64,000 nucleotides of DNA from Streptomyces sp. AM 2-1-1 (GTDB taxonomy: Bacteria > Actinomycetota > Actinomycetes > Streptomycetales > Streptomycetaceae), in contig NZ_CP119147.1 in assembly GCF_029167645.1 (NCBI RefSeq), forward strand, positions 5,226,501-5,290,500, written 5' to 3'. Below the pieces are notes generated by a model. That model saw only the letters and a list, made by a program, of their open reading frames with translations, did no database searches and was not told the origin of the DNA. Below, one piece after another: positions 8,967 through 18,119 of the stretch (its first letter is position 1; each line of letters opens with the position of its first letter). The position numbers and the translations under genes are program-made.

Positions 8967-11436
8967 GGGCGGCTTCCGCGTCGTTGACACAGAACAACGC
9001 GGCACGGGCGGTATCCGCGCTCGGCCTGGGCCAGCCGGTGACGCGCCACGTCGCGCTCTCCCCCGGCAGCAGCGTCACCCGTCCGCGGTCCGTGCGGGCG
9101 TCCCCGTCCAGCCGGTCGGCCTGGAGCAGCAGGTCCCGCACCAGCCCTGCCGCGGTGACGGTGACCAGCGCACCGCTCTCACCGTCCTCGCCCACCTCCA
9201 CCTCGTACGAGGCGGAGGGGTAGGCGAAATCGCGGTCGGCGCAGCCGAAGTGCACCGCACGCAGGCCGTCCGCGTCGACCACCAAGAGCTCCTCGCCCAC
9301 GTTGCCGAAGTGCGCGACCGATGCGGGGATCCGCTCCAGGGCCACGCTGCGCCCCGCGGCCTTCAGGGCGACCTCGGCGCGCGCGCGTACCGTCCCGTCC
9401 GCCCCGAGCCGACGGACCGTGGCCGTGGTCTCCCAGGTCGCCGCACTCTGGTTGCAGGCGGCGATCGTCAGCTCGCCCTCGCGGTCCTGGATCGTGAGCA
9501 GCCGGTCGGCGTAGAGGCGGCGCATCTCGAACCAGAGGGGCTTGAGCCGGCCGTCCCCGTCGATCGCCGCCCAGGAGGTGACCGGCCAGCAGTCGTTGAG
9601 CTGCCACAGCACCGTGCCCGCGCAGCGGGGCCAGTGGGAGCGCCAGTGCTCGACGCCCGCGGCCACGGCCCGTGCCTGGTTGAGCTGGGTGAGGTAGTGC
9701 CAGGTGTCGAAGTCGGCGGGCGCCCGGAAGTACGGGGCGAGTCCGCGGTTCAGCTTGCCGTTGCCGTCCTCGGCCTTCTGGTGGTGCAGCATGGCCGGTG
9801 AGTCGGCCGCCAACGGGCGTTCGGACAAAGCCCGTTCCAGGGTGGCGAGCGCCGGCGGCGCCTGCCAGCCGAACTCGGCGACGAAGCGCGGCACCGTGGT
9901 GAGGTACTCGCTGTAGTCGCGGCGGTTCCACACCTCCCAGGAGTGCGCGGTGCCGTGGCCGGGGTCGTTGGGCGTGTGGTCCCACGACCCGGACCACGGG
10001 CTGCCGGCCCAGTACGGGCGCGTCGGGTCCGTCTGCGCCACGACACGGGGCAGCAGACCCAGGTAGTAGCCCTCGCCCCAGGAATCGCCGGCCAGCGCCT
10101 GCTCCCACTCCCAGTCGGCGAAGCCCCACAGGTTCTCGTTGTTGCCGTTCCACAGGACCAACGACGGGTGGGGCATCAGCCGGGTCACGTTCTCCCGGGC
10201 CTCGGCCTCGATCTCGGAGCGCAGCGGCTGCTCCTCCGGGTAGGCCGCGCAGGCGAACAGGAAGTCCTGCCAGACCATGAGCCCGAGTTCGTCGCAGTGG
10301 TCGTAGAAGGCCCGGTCCTCGTAGATGCCGCCGCCCCAGACCCGCACCAGGTCCACGCCCGCTTCGGCGGCCTGGGTGAGGCGGTGGCGGTAGCGGTCGG
10401 TGGTGATCCGCGAAGGGAAGGCGTCGTCGGGAATCCAGTTCACCCCCCGGGCGAAGACCGGAGTGCCGTTGACGACCAGGGTGAAGGCGCTTCCGTGGGC
10501 GTCCGCCGACGTGTCGAGCCCGATCGTGCGGAAGCCGATGCGGCGCTCCCACGTGTCGAGGGCCTCGCCGCCGTCGGGTTCGCCGAGGACGACCGTGCAC
10601 CCGTACAGCTTCTGGTCCCCGTAACCGCGCGGCCACCACAGCTCCGCGTCCGGGACGTGCACGGTCACCGTCGCGGTGTCCTCCCCGGGAGCGACGGTGA
10701 CCTCCGCCGAGGCGTCACCGACGACGGCCACCAGCCGCAGGGGCCGGTGCTGTCCGGTCGCCGTGCGGTCGAGGTCGACGACGATCTCGGCGACGCCCGT
10801 GCCGTCCTCGGAGACGGTGATCCGCGGACGGACCTCGGCCAGCCGCGCCGTCGACCACTGCTCGATCCGCGCCTCGCGCCACACACCCGCCGTCACCAGG
10901 GTGGGGCCCCAGTCCCAGCCGAACGAACAAGCCATCTTGCGCACGTAGTTGAACGGTTCCGGGTAGGAGTTGGGGCGCTCTCCCAGCGCCGCCCGCACCG
11001 ACTCCGCTTCGGTGTAGGCGGAGGTGAAGGCGACTTCGAGGGGTGCGGGTCCCTCCGCCAGCAACTCGGTGACGTCGAAGCGGTAGGACCGGTGCATGTT
11101 CCGGGTGCGGCCCAGCAGCCGGTCGCCGACGTGCACGGCGGCGACCGTGTCGAGGCCCTCGAAGACCAGGTCGGCCCGCTCGAAGGTGTCCGTCGCTCCC
11201 GGCAGGCGGGTCGCGTACGTCCAGTCCGCGCGGCCCACCCACGCCACCTCGTCCTCGTTGCGGTCGAGGTACGGGTCCACCAGCCATCCCGCCGCCATCA
11301 GGTCGGTGTGGACGCAGCCGGGCACCTGGGCCGGCAGGACGGCCCCGGCCAGCCCCGCGGGCACCTGCCCGGGCGTGTGGCGGTCGGTGTTCAGGCGCAG
11401 CGTCCAGCCCTGGGACAGGGGGGTGCTGGTCTTCAT
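8959..11436 (-). CDS. GH2 beta-mannosidase
   Basis: 825 residues, typical for GH2 beta-mannosidases. Order: N-terminal sugar-binding jelly roll (about 1-190), immunoglobulin-like domain (about 190-310), TIM barrel (about 310-620), then C-terminal beta domains. The predicted acid/base is E434 in WNGNNE and the nucleophile E521 in FVAEFGWQ; GVNWIPDDAFP and VRVWGGGIYED are barrel-entry motifs of the mannosidase subgroup. There is no signal peptide, so it acts in the cytoplasm on imported oligosaccharides, releasing mannose. ATG 11436 has GAGGAG 8 nt upstream; earlier in-frame codons are ignored. It is 47 bp after the permease gene and overlaps the LacI gene by 8 bp. Confidence 0.93.
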   Translation of the reverse strand: MKTSTPLSQGWTLRLNTDRHTPGQVPAGLAGAVLPAQVPGCVHTDLMAAGWLVDPYLDRNEDEVAWVGRADWTYATRLPGATDTFERADLVFEGLDTVAAVHVGDRLLGRTRNMHRSYRFDVTELLAEGPAPLEVAFTSAYTEAESVRAALGERPNSYPEPFNYVRKMACSFGWDWGPTLVTAGVWREARIEQWSTARLAEVRPRITVSEDGTGVAEIVVDLDRTATGQHRPLRLVAVVGDASAEVTVAPGEDTATVTVHVPDAELWWPRGYGDQKLYGCTVVLGEPDGGEALDTWERRIGFRTIGLDTSADAHGSAFTLVVNGTPVFARGVNWIPDDAFPSRITTDRYRHRLTQAAEAGVDLVRVWGGGIYEDRAFYDHCDELGLMVWQDFLFACAAYPEEQPLRSEIEAEARENVTRLMPHPSLVLWNGNNENLWGFADWEWEQALAGDSWGEGYYLGLLPRVVAQTDPTRPYWAGSPWSGSWDHTPNDPGHGTAHSWEVWNRRDYSEYLTTVPRFVAEFGWQAPPALATLERALSERPLAADSPAMLHHQKAEDGNGKLNRGLAPYFRAPADFDTWHYLTQLNQARAVAAGVEHWRSHWPRCAGTVLWQLNDCWPVTSWAAIDGDGRLKPLWFEMRRLYADRLLTIQDREGELTIAACNQSAATWETTATVRRLGADGTVRARAEVALKAAGRSVALERIPASVAHFGNVGEELLVVDADGLRAVHFGCADRDFAYPSASYEVEVGEDGESGALVTVTAAGLVRDLLLQADRLDGDARTDRGRVTLLPGESATWRVTGWPRPSADTARAALFCVNDAEAARE

Positions 11437-11483
11437 GCGGGACTCCTCGTGGGACGTGGTGCGGGGCGCGGCGGGCGGGCGGC

Positions 11484-12362
11484 TCATTTGGTGGAACCGG
11501 CCGCGAAGCCGCTGTAGATGAAGCGCTGCAGCGCCAGGAAGACGACCAGGGTCGGCACGATCACCAGGATCGCGCCGGCGGAGATGGTCTCCCAGTGCGC
11601 GCCGAAGGGACCCTTGAACCGGAACAGGGCGGTGGAGATGGTGCCGAGGCCGGGGTCGGGCATGTAGAGGAAGGGCACGTAGAAGTCGTTGTAGACGGCG
11701 ATGCCCTTGACGATGACCACGGTGGCCATGGCCGGCCGCAGCATCGGAAAGATGATCTTCCAGTAGATGGTCCAGGAGTTGGCGCCGTCGATGCGCGCCG
11801 CCTCGTCCAGGGCGAGCGGGATGGACCGGATGAACTGCAGGAAGATGTAGATGGAGACGATGTCGGTCCCGGTGTAGAGCAGGATCGGCGCCCAGCGGGT
11901 GTTGAAGGCGCCCAGATCGTCGATCACCTGGAAGGTCGCGACCTGGGTGGTGACACCGGGAACCAGTGCGGCCAGGAGGAAGAGGCCCGTCACCAGCTTC
12001 TTCAGGCGGAAGTGGAAGCGGTCGATGGCGTACGCGGTCATCGAGCCGATCAGTACGGTCCCGGCGGTGGAGACCACGAGGATCAGGGCCGTGTTGCCGA
12101 ACGCCCGCAGCATCGCGCCCTGTTCGAAGGCGGTGGCGTAGTTGGCGAAGTTGAACCAGTCGCCCGGCGGTGACAGGGGACCGTCGTTCGCCACCTCCGA
12201 CTGCGTCTTGAGCGACGTCAGCAGGACGACGACGAGAGGGACGACGACCACGGCCGAGGCCAGCAGCAGGGAGAGGTACTTCAAGGCGACGGCGGTGCGG
12301 GACAGCGCGCCGCGGTCGGCGCGGACCGTACGCCGCGCGGGGACGGTGGTGTCGGTGGTCAC
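11484..12362 (-). CDS. CUT1 sugar ABC transporter permease (MalG type)
   Basis: 292 residues with six predicted membrane segments, the first at LKYLSLLLASAVVVVPLVVV. The ABC-permease EAA loop is present as LDEAARIDGANSWTIYWKIIFPML, which docks the ATPase. It ends GFAAGSTK, the usual MalG-like tail. The GTG at 12362 overlaps the preceding permease's stop by 4 bp (GTGA), so they are coupled. With the binding protein it imports mannan oligosaccharides. No ATPase gene is present here; as is usual in Streptomyces, a shared MsiK-type ATPase elsewhere probably energises it. Confidence 0.92.
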   Translation of the reverse strand: MTTDTTVPARRTVRADRGALSRTAVALKYLSLLLASAVVVVPLVVVLLTSLKTQSEVANDGPLSPPGDWFNFANYATAFEQGAMLRAFGNTALILVVSTAGTVLIGSMTAYAIDRFHFRLKKLVTGLFLLAALVPGVTTQVATFQVIDDLGAFNTRWAPILLYTGTDIVSIYIFLQFIRSIPLALDEAARIDGANSWTIYWKIIFPMLRPAMATVVIVKGIAVYNDFYVPFLYMPDPGLGTISTALFRFKGPFGAHWETISAGAILVIVPTLVVFLALQRFIYSGFAAGSTK

Positions 12363-13324
12363 GAGAGTTCCACCCTCTCCTCGGGGACCAGCCGGCGCTG
12401 GACCCAGGTGATCAGCAGGATCAGGACCAGCAGGAGGACGGCCGAGGCCGAGGCCAGACCGACCTTGTCGAACTGGAAGGCGAGCTTGACCGTCTGGATG
12501 ACGAACGTCTCCGTGCCGTTGGCGCCGCCGGTCATGATGTACGGGATCTCGAAGACGGCCAGGGAGCCGGAGACGGCGAGAACGAAGCTCAGACTGATGA
12601 CGGGCTTGATGCTGGGCGCGATGATGTGCCGGAACTGCTGCCAGCGGTTCGCCCCGTCCAGCTCGGCCGCCTCGTACAGATGCGGCGGGATCGACTGGAT
12701 GGCGCCCAGGAAGAGCACCATGTTCAGCCCCGTGAAGCGCCACATCGACACTCCGGCCAGCGAGGGGTTGGCCAGGTCCGGGTCACCCAGCCACAGGTGC
12801 TCGCCGTCCACACCGGCCATGCCCAGCAGGGTGTCGAGCGTCCCGTCCGGCTGGAAGAAGTACAGGAACACGAATCCGACGGCCACCCCGTTGATCAGGT
12901 AGGGGAAGAACAGCAGGCCCTTGAAGAGGTTGCGGAAGCGGGTGTGGGAGCTGAGGACCGTCGCGAAGTACAGCGCGAGGGCGATCTGCACGAAGGAGGC
13001 GGCCAGGTAGAAGCCGCTGACCAGGAACACCTCGAACCGCGCGGGCTCGGTGACCAGGTCGGTGTAGTTCTCCACGCCCACGGACGAGGACGTGGGGCTG
13101 ACACCGTCCCAGTCGGTGAAGCTGTAGCCGATCATGTCGGCCACGGGGAGGTAGGTGAACATCCCCAGCAGGGTCAGAGGAACGGCGAGGAAGAGCCAGG
13201 GGGTCAGCCCGGCGGTACGACGGCGCCTGCGGCTGCGGGGCCGGCCGGCGGAGGGCTCCGGGGGCGGAGCGCCGCGCCGTTCGTCGGCGTGCCCCACGGT
13301 GCGGGTCTTCTGGACAGCGGTCAT
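12359..13324 (-). CDS. CUT1 sugar ABC transporter permease (MalF type)
   Basis: 321 residues: a basic cytoplasmic N-terminus (PRSRRRRRTAG), then six membrane segments starting PWLFLAVPLTLLGMFTYLPV, and the EAA loop LYEAAELDGANRWQQFRHIIAPSI. It is the MalF-like partner of the following permease, overlapping it by 4 bp. ATG 13324 has AGAGGAA about 9 nt upstream. The gap to the binding-protein gene upstream is 132 bp, long enough for an expression step-down but without a strong hairpin. Confidence 0.92.
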   Translation of the reverse strand: MTAVQKTRTVGHADERRGAPPPEPSAGRPRSRRRRRTAGLTPWLFLAVPLTLLGMFTYLPVADMIGYSFTDWDGVSPTSSSVGVENYTDLVTEPARFEVFLVSGFYLAASFVQIALALYFATVLSSHTRFRNLFKGLLFFPYLINGVAVGFVFLYFFQPDGTLDTLLGMAGVDGEHLWLGDPDLANPSLAGVSMWRFTGLNMVLFLGAIQSIPPHLYEAAELDGANRWQQFRHIIAPSIKPVISLSFVLAVSGSLAVFEIPYIMTGGANGTETFVIQTVKLAFQFDKVGLASASAVLLLVLILLITWVQRRLVPEERVELS

Positions 13325-13456
13325 CTCATGGTTCCTCTGGGTGGTTCCCGGTCGTTCCCGGTCAAAGGCGCTGAGCTACGGCGAGGCGACTCCCCGGTGG
13401 TCGCGGGTGGCCGGGACGGCCGCCTCGGTCGTGGTCCCCTCCGTGACGCGACGCGG

Positions 13457-14770
13457 TCAGCCGCCGACGCCCTGCCGGGCGTCGGCCCACTTTCCGTTCA
13501 GGTCGTCGAAGAAGCTCTCCATGTCCCCGTCCGCCGCACCGCGGGCGACGTCCACGAGCTTCTGCCGGTAGTCCTGCGCGGTGATGCCGATCTCGGACGC
13601 CTTGTCGATCGCGTTGACCCGCACGACGTCGTCCTGGTGCTGCGGGATGGTTTTGACATCGTTGTCGGAGAACGCCTTGAGCGTGGCGGGCAGCGGAGTG
13701 CCCTTCACCGAGGAGATGGATCCTTCGGCGGCGGAGTGCCCGGACTGGGTGATGTACCAGTCGATCCACGCCCGGGCGGCCGACTTCTTGTCGGAGTGGA
13801 CGTTGACGGCGTACTGGTAATCGGGGCGCAGGACGGAGCAGAACTTCCCGTCCGTCTGCTGCGGGAAGGGCATGAACCCGATGTCGTCGGGGTTCTTGCC
13901 GGCCGCCTTCGCCGCGGCCTGCATCTGGGAGATCGCCCAGGAACCGAGCCACATCGAGGCGACCTCCCCGGTCCCTATCCGCGCTTTGGAGTCCTCCCAG
14001 TTGGTCGTGGTGGGATCGGCTTCGGCGAGCTTCTCGTCGACGATCGTGTAGAGGAGCTTGTCGATCGTGTAGAGGTCCGAACCCTGGCTCCACGGCTTGT
14101 CCGTCGCCGCCAGGGAGTCGTAGGAGTCGGCGTCGCACGTGGGGGAGCCGATGGCGTTGGTCCAGTTGGTGAGCGGCCAGCCGTCCTTGTAGTTCGTGTA
14201 GTACGGAGTGGCGCCGGTCCTCTCCTTGATCTTCTCGAGGTCGGCGACGAACTCCGCGGGCGTGGTCGGCCAGTCGTCGACGCCGGCCTTCGCCCAGACC
14301 GCCTTGTTGTAGACGAACCCGTTCGCCACGCCGATGTCCGCCAGGCCGTAGACCTGGTCGTCGACGGTGGCGTGGTCGGTGTAGTCGAACTTCGCCGACA
14401 GTTCGCCGGCCTTGCCGAGCGGGGCGAAGAAGGTGGGGTACTGCTTGACGGACAGGGAGTTGGGGATCAGCAGGACGTCACCGTAGTTGTCGGTGTTCAT
14501 CCTGATCTTGGTCTCGCCCTCGTAGTCGGTCAGTCCTTCGAACGTGACCTTCACGCCCGGGTACACCTTGCGGAACTCCGCGGCGTACTTCTTCAACGTG
14601 CCGTCGGCCAGCTGATCCGTCCTGTTGGTCAGGACCGTGATCTCGCCGGACACCTTGGCAGGATCGCTCGGAAGTGCCGCGATGCCGCCACCTCCGCCGC
14701 CTCCCTGCCCACTACACGCAGTGGCCGTCGCCATGATCGCCGCCACGATTCCTACGCAACTTCTCCGCAT
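13457..14770 (-). CDS. Sugar-binding lipoprotein of the mannan ABC transporter
   Basis: 437 residues, family 1 extracellular solute-binding protein. The signal peptide MRRSCVGIVAAIMATATACS has lipobox ATAC, so Cys 19 would be lipid-anchored; a Gly-rich stretch follows as spacer. Family features include the GEITVLTNRTD first strand and GFVYNKAVWAKAGV. ATG 14770 (GAGAGG 8 nt upstream) is preferred to the GTG at 14779. It is the first gene of the operon; its ligand is inferred from context as mannobiose or longer mannooligosaccharides. Confidence 0.9.
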   Translation of the reverse strand: MRRSCVGIVAAIMATATACSGQGGGGGGGIAALPSDPAKVSGEITVLTNRTDQLADGTLKKYAAEFRKVYPGVKVTFEGLTDYEGETKIRMNTDNYGDVLLIPNSLSVKQYPTFFAPLGKAGELSAKFDYTDHATVDDQVYGLADIGVANGFVYNKAVWAKAGVDDWPTTPAEFVADLEKIKERTGATPYYTNYKDGWPLTNWTNAIGSPTCDADSYDSLAATDKPWSQGSDLYTIDKLLYTIVDEKLAEADPTTTNWEDSKARIGTGEVASMWLGSWAISQMQAAAKAAGKNPDDIGFMPFPQQTDGKFCSVLRPDYQYAVNVHSDKKSAARAWIDWYITQSGHSAAEGSISSVKGTPLPATLKAFSDNDVKTIPQHQDDVVRVNAIDKASEIGITAQDYRQKLVDVARGAADGDMESFFDDLNGKWADARQGVGG

Positions 14771-14853
14771 CTCTGCCACCTCTCACCGCATGAAACGTCG
14801 ATGCCGGAGCGGGGATCGCTGCGGCGACTCCCGGGCACTCGGCCTGATGAGCG

Positions 14854-14865
14854 CTCAACGTAGAC
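14854..14865 (-). promoter_or_regulatory. Degenerate AACGTT-type site upstream of the ABC operon
   Basis: On the minus strand GTCTACGTTGAG, sharing ACGTTGAG with the site in front of the mannanase gene and 8 of 12 positions with the perfect palindrome at 15005. It lies 84 bp upstream of the binding-protein start. Upstream of it, TTGCAG and TAACCG with a 17-bp spacer could be the promoter. Weak individually; supported by recurrence. Confidence 0.4.
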
Positions 14866-15004
14866 GTAACTTCGCGGCAATGTCCATAGACCGGTTAAGG
14901 CGAATTTCGCTCGCCTGCAAGGCTCTGATCTGCTGCTTTACTAAATCCTGACTAAATCGAACGCGCCGGTGGAGAGGGTGCGGGGCGAATCCGTCCTCCT
15001 TGTG

Positions 15005-15016
15005 GACAACGTTGTC
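15005..15016 (+). promoter_or_regulatory. Perfect LacI-type palindrome GACAACGTTGTC
   Basis: A 12-bp perfect palindrome, centred 74 bp upstream of the ROK kinase ATG and about 240 bp from the divergent binding-protein gene. The CG-centred palindrome with flanking AAC/GTT is typical of LacI-family operators. It is the best candidate binding site for the locus LacI protein. Confidence 0.7.
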
Positions 15017-15083
15017 AGTCGCGTGGTCGGATGTGCCCGGTCCCGAGCGCATCCCCTCCACCACCTTCCGGAGATTGATCACC

Positions 15084-16127
15084 ATGAGTAGTCAGCCGAT
15101 CCTTGCCCCCGCTCCGGGTGGTGGCCTGACAGGAGCCCTGGACATAGGGGGGACCAAGATCGCCGGCGCACTGGTCGACCCGGGCGGTTCCCTCCGGTGC
15201 CGCGTGCGCCGTGCCGCCCCGGCACAGGGGTCCTCCCGCGCCCTTCTCGACGCCGTGTACGAGGTGGTGGACGTCCTGGCCGCCGACCCGCTGTGGGCGG
15301 ACGTCCGCGCGCTGGGCATCGGCAGCGCCGGTCCGGTCGACCTGACGCACGGAACCGTCAGCCCCGTCAACATCCCCGCCTGGCGCGACTTCCCGCTCGC
15401 CGCGTCGGTCGCGGCACATCCCGCACTCGCCCACAGACCCGTCGTGCTGGCGGGCGACGCGGTGGCGATGGCGGCGGCGGAACACCGCCACGGCGCCGCC
15501 CGCGGTCATGACAAGGCGTTGTGTCTGGTGGTCTCCACGGGCGTGGGTGCCGGTCTGGTCCTCGACGGAACCGTCCACCACGGTCTCACCGGCAACGCCG
15601 GTCATCTCGGCCACATCAGCGTCGACTTCGACGGTGAACCCTGCCCGTGCGGCGCCATCGGCTGCCTGGAAGGCATCGCCAGCGGCACGGCCATCACCCG
15701 GCACGCACTCTCCCTCGGCTGGCGCCCGACCACGTCGGCGGTCACGTCGGCGGTCGCGACGGCGGCTCGCGCCGGCGACCCGGCCGCCGTGGCGGCGTTC
15801 GACCGGGCGGCACGCGCCCTGGCGGCCGGTATCGCCGCCACGGCCGCGCTGGTCGAGATCGACGTCGCGGTGGTCGGTGGCGGTGTGGCCCACTCCGGCG
15901 AGGTGCTCTTCTCCCCCCTCGGACATCACCTGCGGCGCTACGCGACGATGCCGTTCATGCGTCATCTGCGCGCGGTGCCGGCGGAGTTGGGATCCGACGC
16001 CGGTCTGGTCGGTGCGGCGGTCCTGGCCGGTGCACCGGAACCGGCGCACGTGGCCGGACCGGCCACCGTGACCGTGGGGCCGCGCACGTCCCCCCGGCGG
16101 CGCTCGGGCGAGGAGAACCAGGCCTGA
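15084..16127 (+). CDS. ROK-family sugar kinase
   Basis: 347 residues. The ATP phosphate-binding loop is LDIGGTKIAGALVD (about residues 15-28), the second phosphate loop VVSTGVGAGLVLDG, and the ROK zinc motif CPCGAIGCLEG follows GHLGHISVD. No helix-turn-helix precedes the kinase domain, so this is an enzyme rather than a ROK repressor. It probably phosphorylates glucose or mannose; the mannan context favours mannose released by the beta-mannosidase. ATG 15084 has GGAG 10 nt upstream; the frame is open further upstream but would run over the operator. Divergent from the ABC operon. Confidence 0.87.
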   Translation: MSSQPILAPAPGGGLTGALDIGGTKIAGALVDPGGSLRCRVRRAAPAQGSSRALLDAVYEVVDVLAADPLWADVRALGIGSAGPVDLTHGTVSPVNIPAWRDFPLAASVAAHPALAHRPVVLAGDAVAMAAAEHRHGAARGHDKALCLVVSTGVGAGLVLDGTVHHGLTGNAGHLGHISVDFDGEPCPCGAIGCLEGIASGTAITRHALSLGWRPTTSAVTSAVATAARAGDPAAVAAFDRAARALAAGIAATAALVEIDVAVVGGGVAHSGEVLFSPLGHHLRRYATMPFMRHLRAVPAELGSDAGLVGAAVLAGAPEPAHVAGPATVTVGPRTSPRRRSGEENQA

Positions 16128-16282
16128 CACGGGGGAGGGGCGGCGGACGCCGGGGGCGCGGGGACGGGGCGCGAGACGGGGAGTGAGGGAAGCGGGGATC
16201 GGCCGCCCCGGGGAGGGGAGGACGCGCGCCGGTACGTCCGGCGGCTCCGGCCCCAGGACCCCACGGCCCCGGCGCGCCGGCC

Positions 16283-17236
16283 TCAGTCTTGCGCGCGGAG
16301 GGTGGTGGCGGGGGTCGTGCCGTACAGCCGGCGGTACGCGGCCGCGAAGCGGCCGACATGGGCGAAGCCCCAGCGGGCGGCGATGCGCGTCACGCTGGTC
16401 GTGCAGGGGTCGGCGGTTCTCAGATCCTGGTGCGCACGGGCGAGGCGCACGTGGCGCAGGTAGCCGAGGGGGCTCGTGTCGGTGTGACGGCTGAAGGCGT
16501 ACTGCACGGCGCGCGGGGTGACGAACGCGGCGGCGGCGATGTCGGCCAGGCCGATGGGGCGGTGGGCGTTCTCCTCGATGAAGAGCTGTGCCCGGCGCAG
16601 GGTGTCGGTGTGGGCGTCACGGCTGTCGACACGCTCGCCCTCCTCCTGTTGCGCGGTACTGGGGAGCGCGGCCAGGGCGACGGCGGCCAGCAACTGGGTG
16701 GCCGAGGCGATGACGAGGGGCTCAGGGGCGGTGGACCCCGTCAGGACCTGGTCGCGGAGGAACGCCACCGTGCTGCCCAAGCGGCGGTTGGCGTCGGCGT
16801 CGCGTGCGCGCTGCCCGGTGAGCCGGACCGGTCCCGGGGCGGAGTGGGCGCCGGCGGCGGCCACCGTGTCGAGCACGGCCGGGTCGAACATGGTGATGGT
16901 GTAGCGCGCGGAGTGCAGCGCGCCGGTGTAAGGGCGGTCGGGAGGGGCGATGAGGAAGGTCTCCCCCGGGCCGTAGACGTCGTGACGGCCGTCGGTGGTG
17001 TCCACCATGGTGCCGCTGTGGACGCTGATCAAGCACACCTTGCCCAGGGCGTTGGCGGTGTAGGACATGGTGTAACCAAAGGCGAGGCGGTCGACGGTCA
17101 GCCCTGCCGCGGCGGTCCGCACGATGCGCGTCCGCGTGTTGTTGGGCCGGCCGCCGATACGCATCGGCGTATAGGCCCGTGACAGGAACTCCTCCGTCGA
17201 CTCCAGGCTTCCGCTGTCGAAACACTCCGTCTGCAT
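16283..17236 (-). CDS. AraC-family transcriptional regulator
   Basis: 317 residues. The N-terminal part resembles the AraC_binding_2 sensor domain (SAYTPMRI-like start, SVHSGTMVDTTDG, PGETFLIAPPDRPY) and the C-terminal 100 residues are the double helix-turn-helix (IGLADIAAAAFVTPRAVQYAF and VTRIAARWGFAHVGRFAAAY, ending YGTTPATTLR). ATG 17236 has GGAAGGG 7 nt upstream. It converges on the ROK kinase with a 155-bp gap. No adjacent enzyme gene points to its target. Confidence 0.9.
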   Translation of the reverse strand: MQTECFDSGSLESTEEFLSRAYTPMRIGGRPNNTRTRIVRTAAAGLTVDRLAFGYTMSYTANALGKVCLISVHSGTMVDTTDGRHDVYGPGETFLIAPPDRPYTGALHSARYTITMFDPAVLDTVAAAGAHSAPGPVRLTGQRARDADANRRLGSTVAFLRDQVLTGSTAPEPLVIASATQLLAAVALAALPSTAQQEEGERVDSRDAHTDTLRRAQLFIEENAHRPIGLADIAAAAFVTPRAVQYAFSRHTDTSPLGYLRHVRLARAHQDLRTADPCTTSVTRIAARWGFAHVGRFAAAYRRLYGTTPATTLRAQD

Positions 17237-17544
17237 CTTCGCCCTTCCGTCCGCGCTACCGCGCGGCAGTCCCGCCCCAGCGTACGACGCCGCCGCACAG
17301 GCGATCACGGGCTGTGCGGGGAGACGCCGTCCCGGGCGGCCGGCGCTCGGTGGTGCGGATCCTCGGACAGTGGTGATCGCGGAAGGCCGGAAAACGAACC
17401 CCGGTAGCCTCCGCAGCGAAATACCGGTCGCGGAGGGCGGGCACCGATGTGTGTGCGCAGGGGGGAAGGGCATTCGCGGGGACAGGCGGTCCGCCTCCCG
17501 CAGCAGGGCCGACCGCGTCATCCACGTACCGAGAGAGGTCTGCA

Positions 17545-17931
17545 GTGCTCACAGCCCACACCGCCCGGCACAGCAGCGGGCGGGCCGAGGTCACGGCGTA
17601 CCAGGACGCGCACAGCGGCCGGTGCGTGCTGTACGCACAGGGAGTGTTCGACGCGGTGACCACCGAGGTCCTGGGTCAGGCCCTGGCCCGGACGCGCGTC
17701 TCCCGCATCGAGGTCGACTGCTCCGCCGTCACCTTCGCGGACGTCGCCTTTCTGCGTGCACTGCTGAGCGGTGGCTCCTCCGGCGCACGGGTCGCGGTGA
17801 CCGCACCCTCCTTGGCCGTGTGCCGCCTCCTCGAGGCGACGGGAAGCACCGGCCTCCTCCTCGCCACTCGGAATTCCCCCGCGGCACCGGCGACCCCTCC
17901 GGCGCGGACCTCGTGCGTGCAGGCCCGCTGA
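17545..17931 (+). CDS. STAS-domain protein (anti-sigma factor antagonist-like)
   Basis: 128 residues, a single STAS domain like SpoIIAA/RsbV (VEVDCSAVTFADVAFLRALL-type core at about residues 56-72, then RVAVTAPSLAVCRLLEATGSTG). In canonical antagonists the loop after the FxD strand carries a Ser phosphorylated by the anti-sigma kinase; here the loop reads D66-V67-A68, so both serines are missing. The start is the GTG at 17545, with GAGAGG 7 nt upstream. It converges on an anti-sigma-type ATPase gene. It may be an unregulated or non-canonical antagonist. Confidence 0.8.
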   Translation: MLTAHTARHSSGRAEVTAYQDAHSGRCVLYAQGVFDAVTTEVLGQALARTRVSRIEVDCSAVTFADVAFLRALLSGGSSGARVAVTAPSLAVCRLLEATGSTGLLLATRNSPAAPATPPARTSCVQAR

Positions 17932-18119
17932 ACGCCCCGCGGCCCCGCGGCATGCCGGTCAGGCCGCCGAGCCGCCGGACCGGTGATCCCCGTCCCTCTC
18001 CCGGAATGCCGTTCCGGTGGAGGACGTCCCCCAGGGGTGCCGGCACGGATGCGGCTCGACAGGGGGAGTCGGTGGGGTGGCGGTCACCGGGGCGAACCGG
18101 ATGAACGATCACCGCTGTG

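Noticed and set aside
11484..14770. Missing ATPase of the mannan ABC transporter
   Set aside because: Not an anomaly: Streptomyces CUT1 transporters normally share the MsiK ATPase encoded elsewhere.
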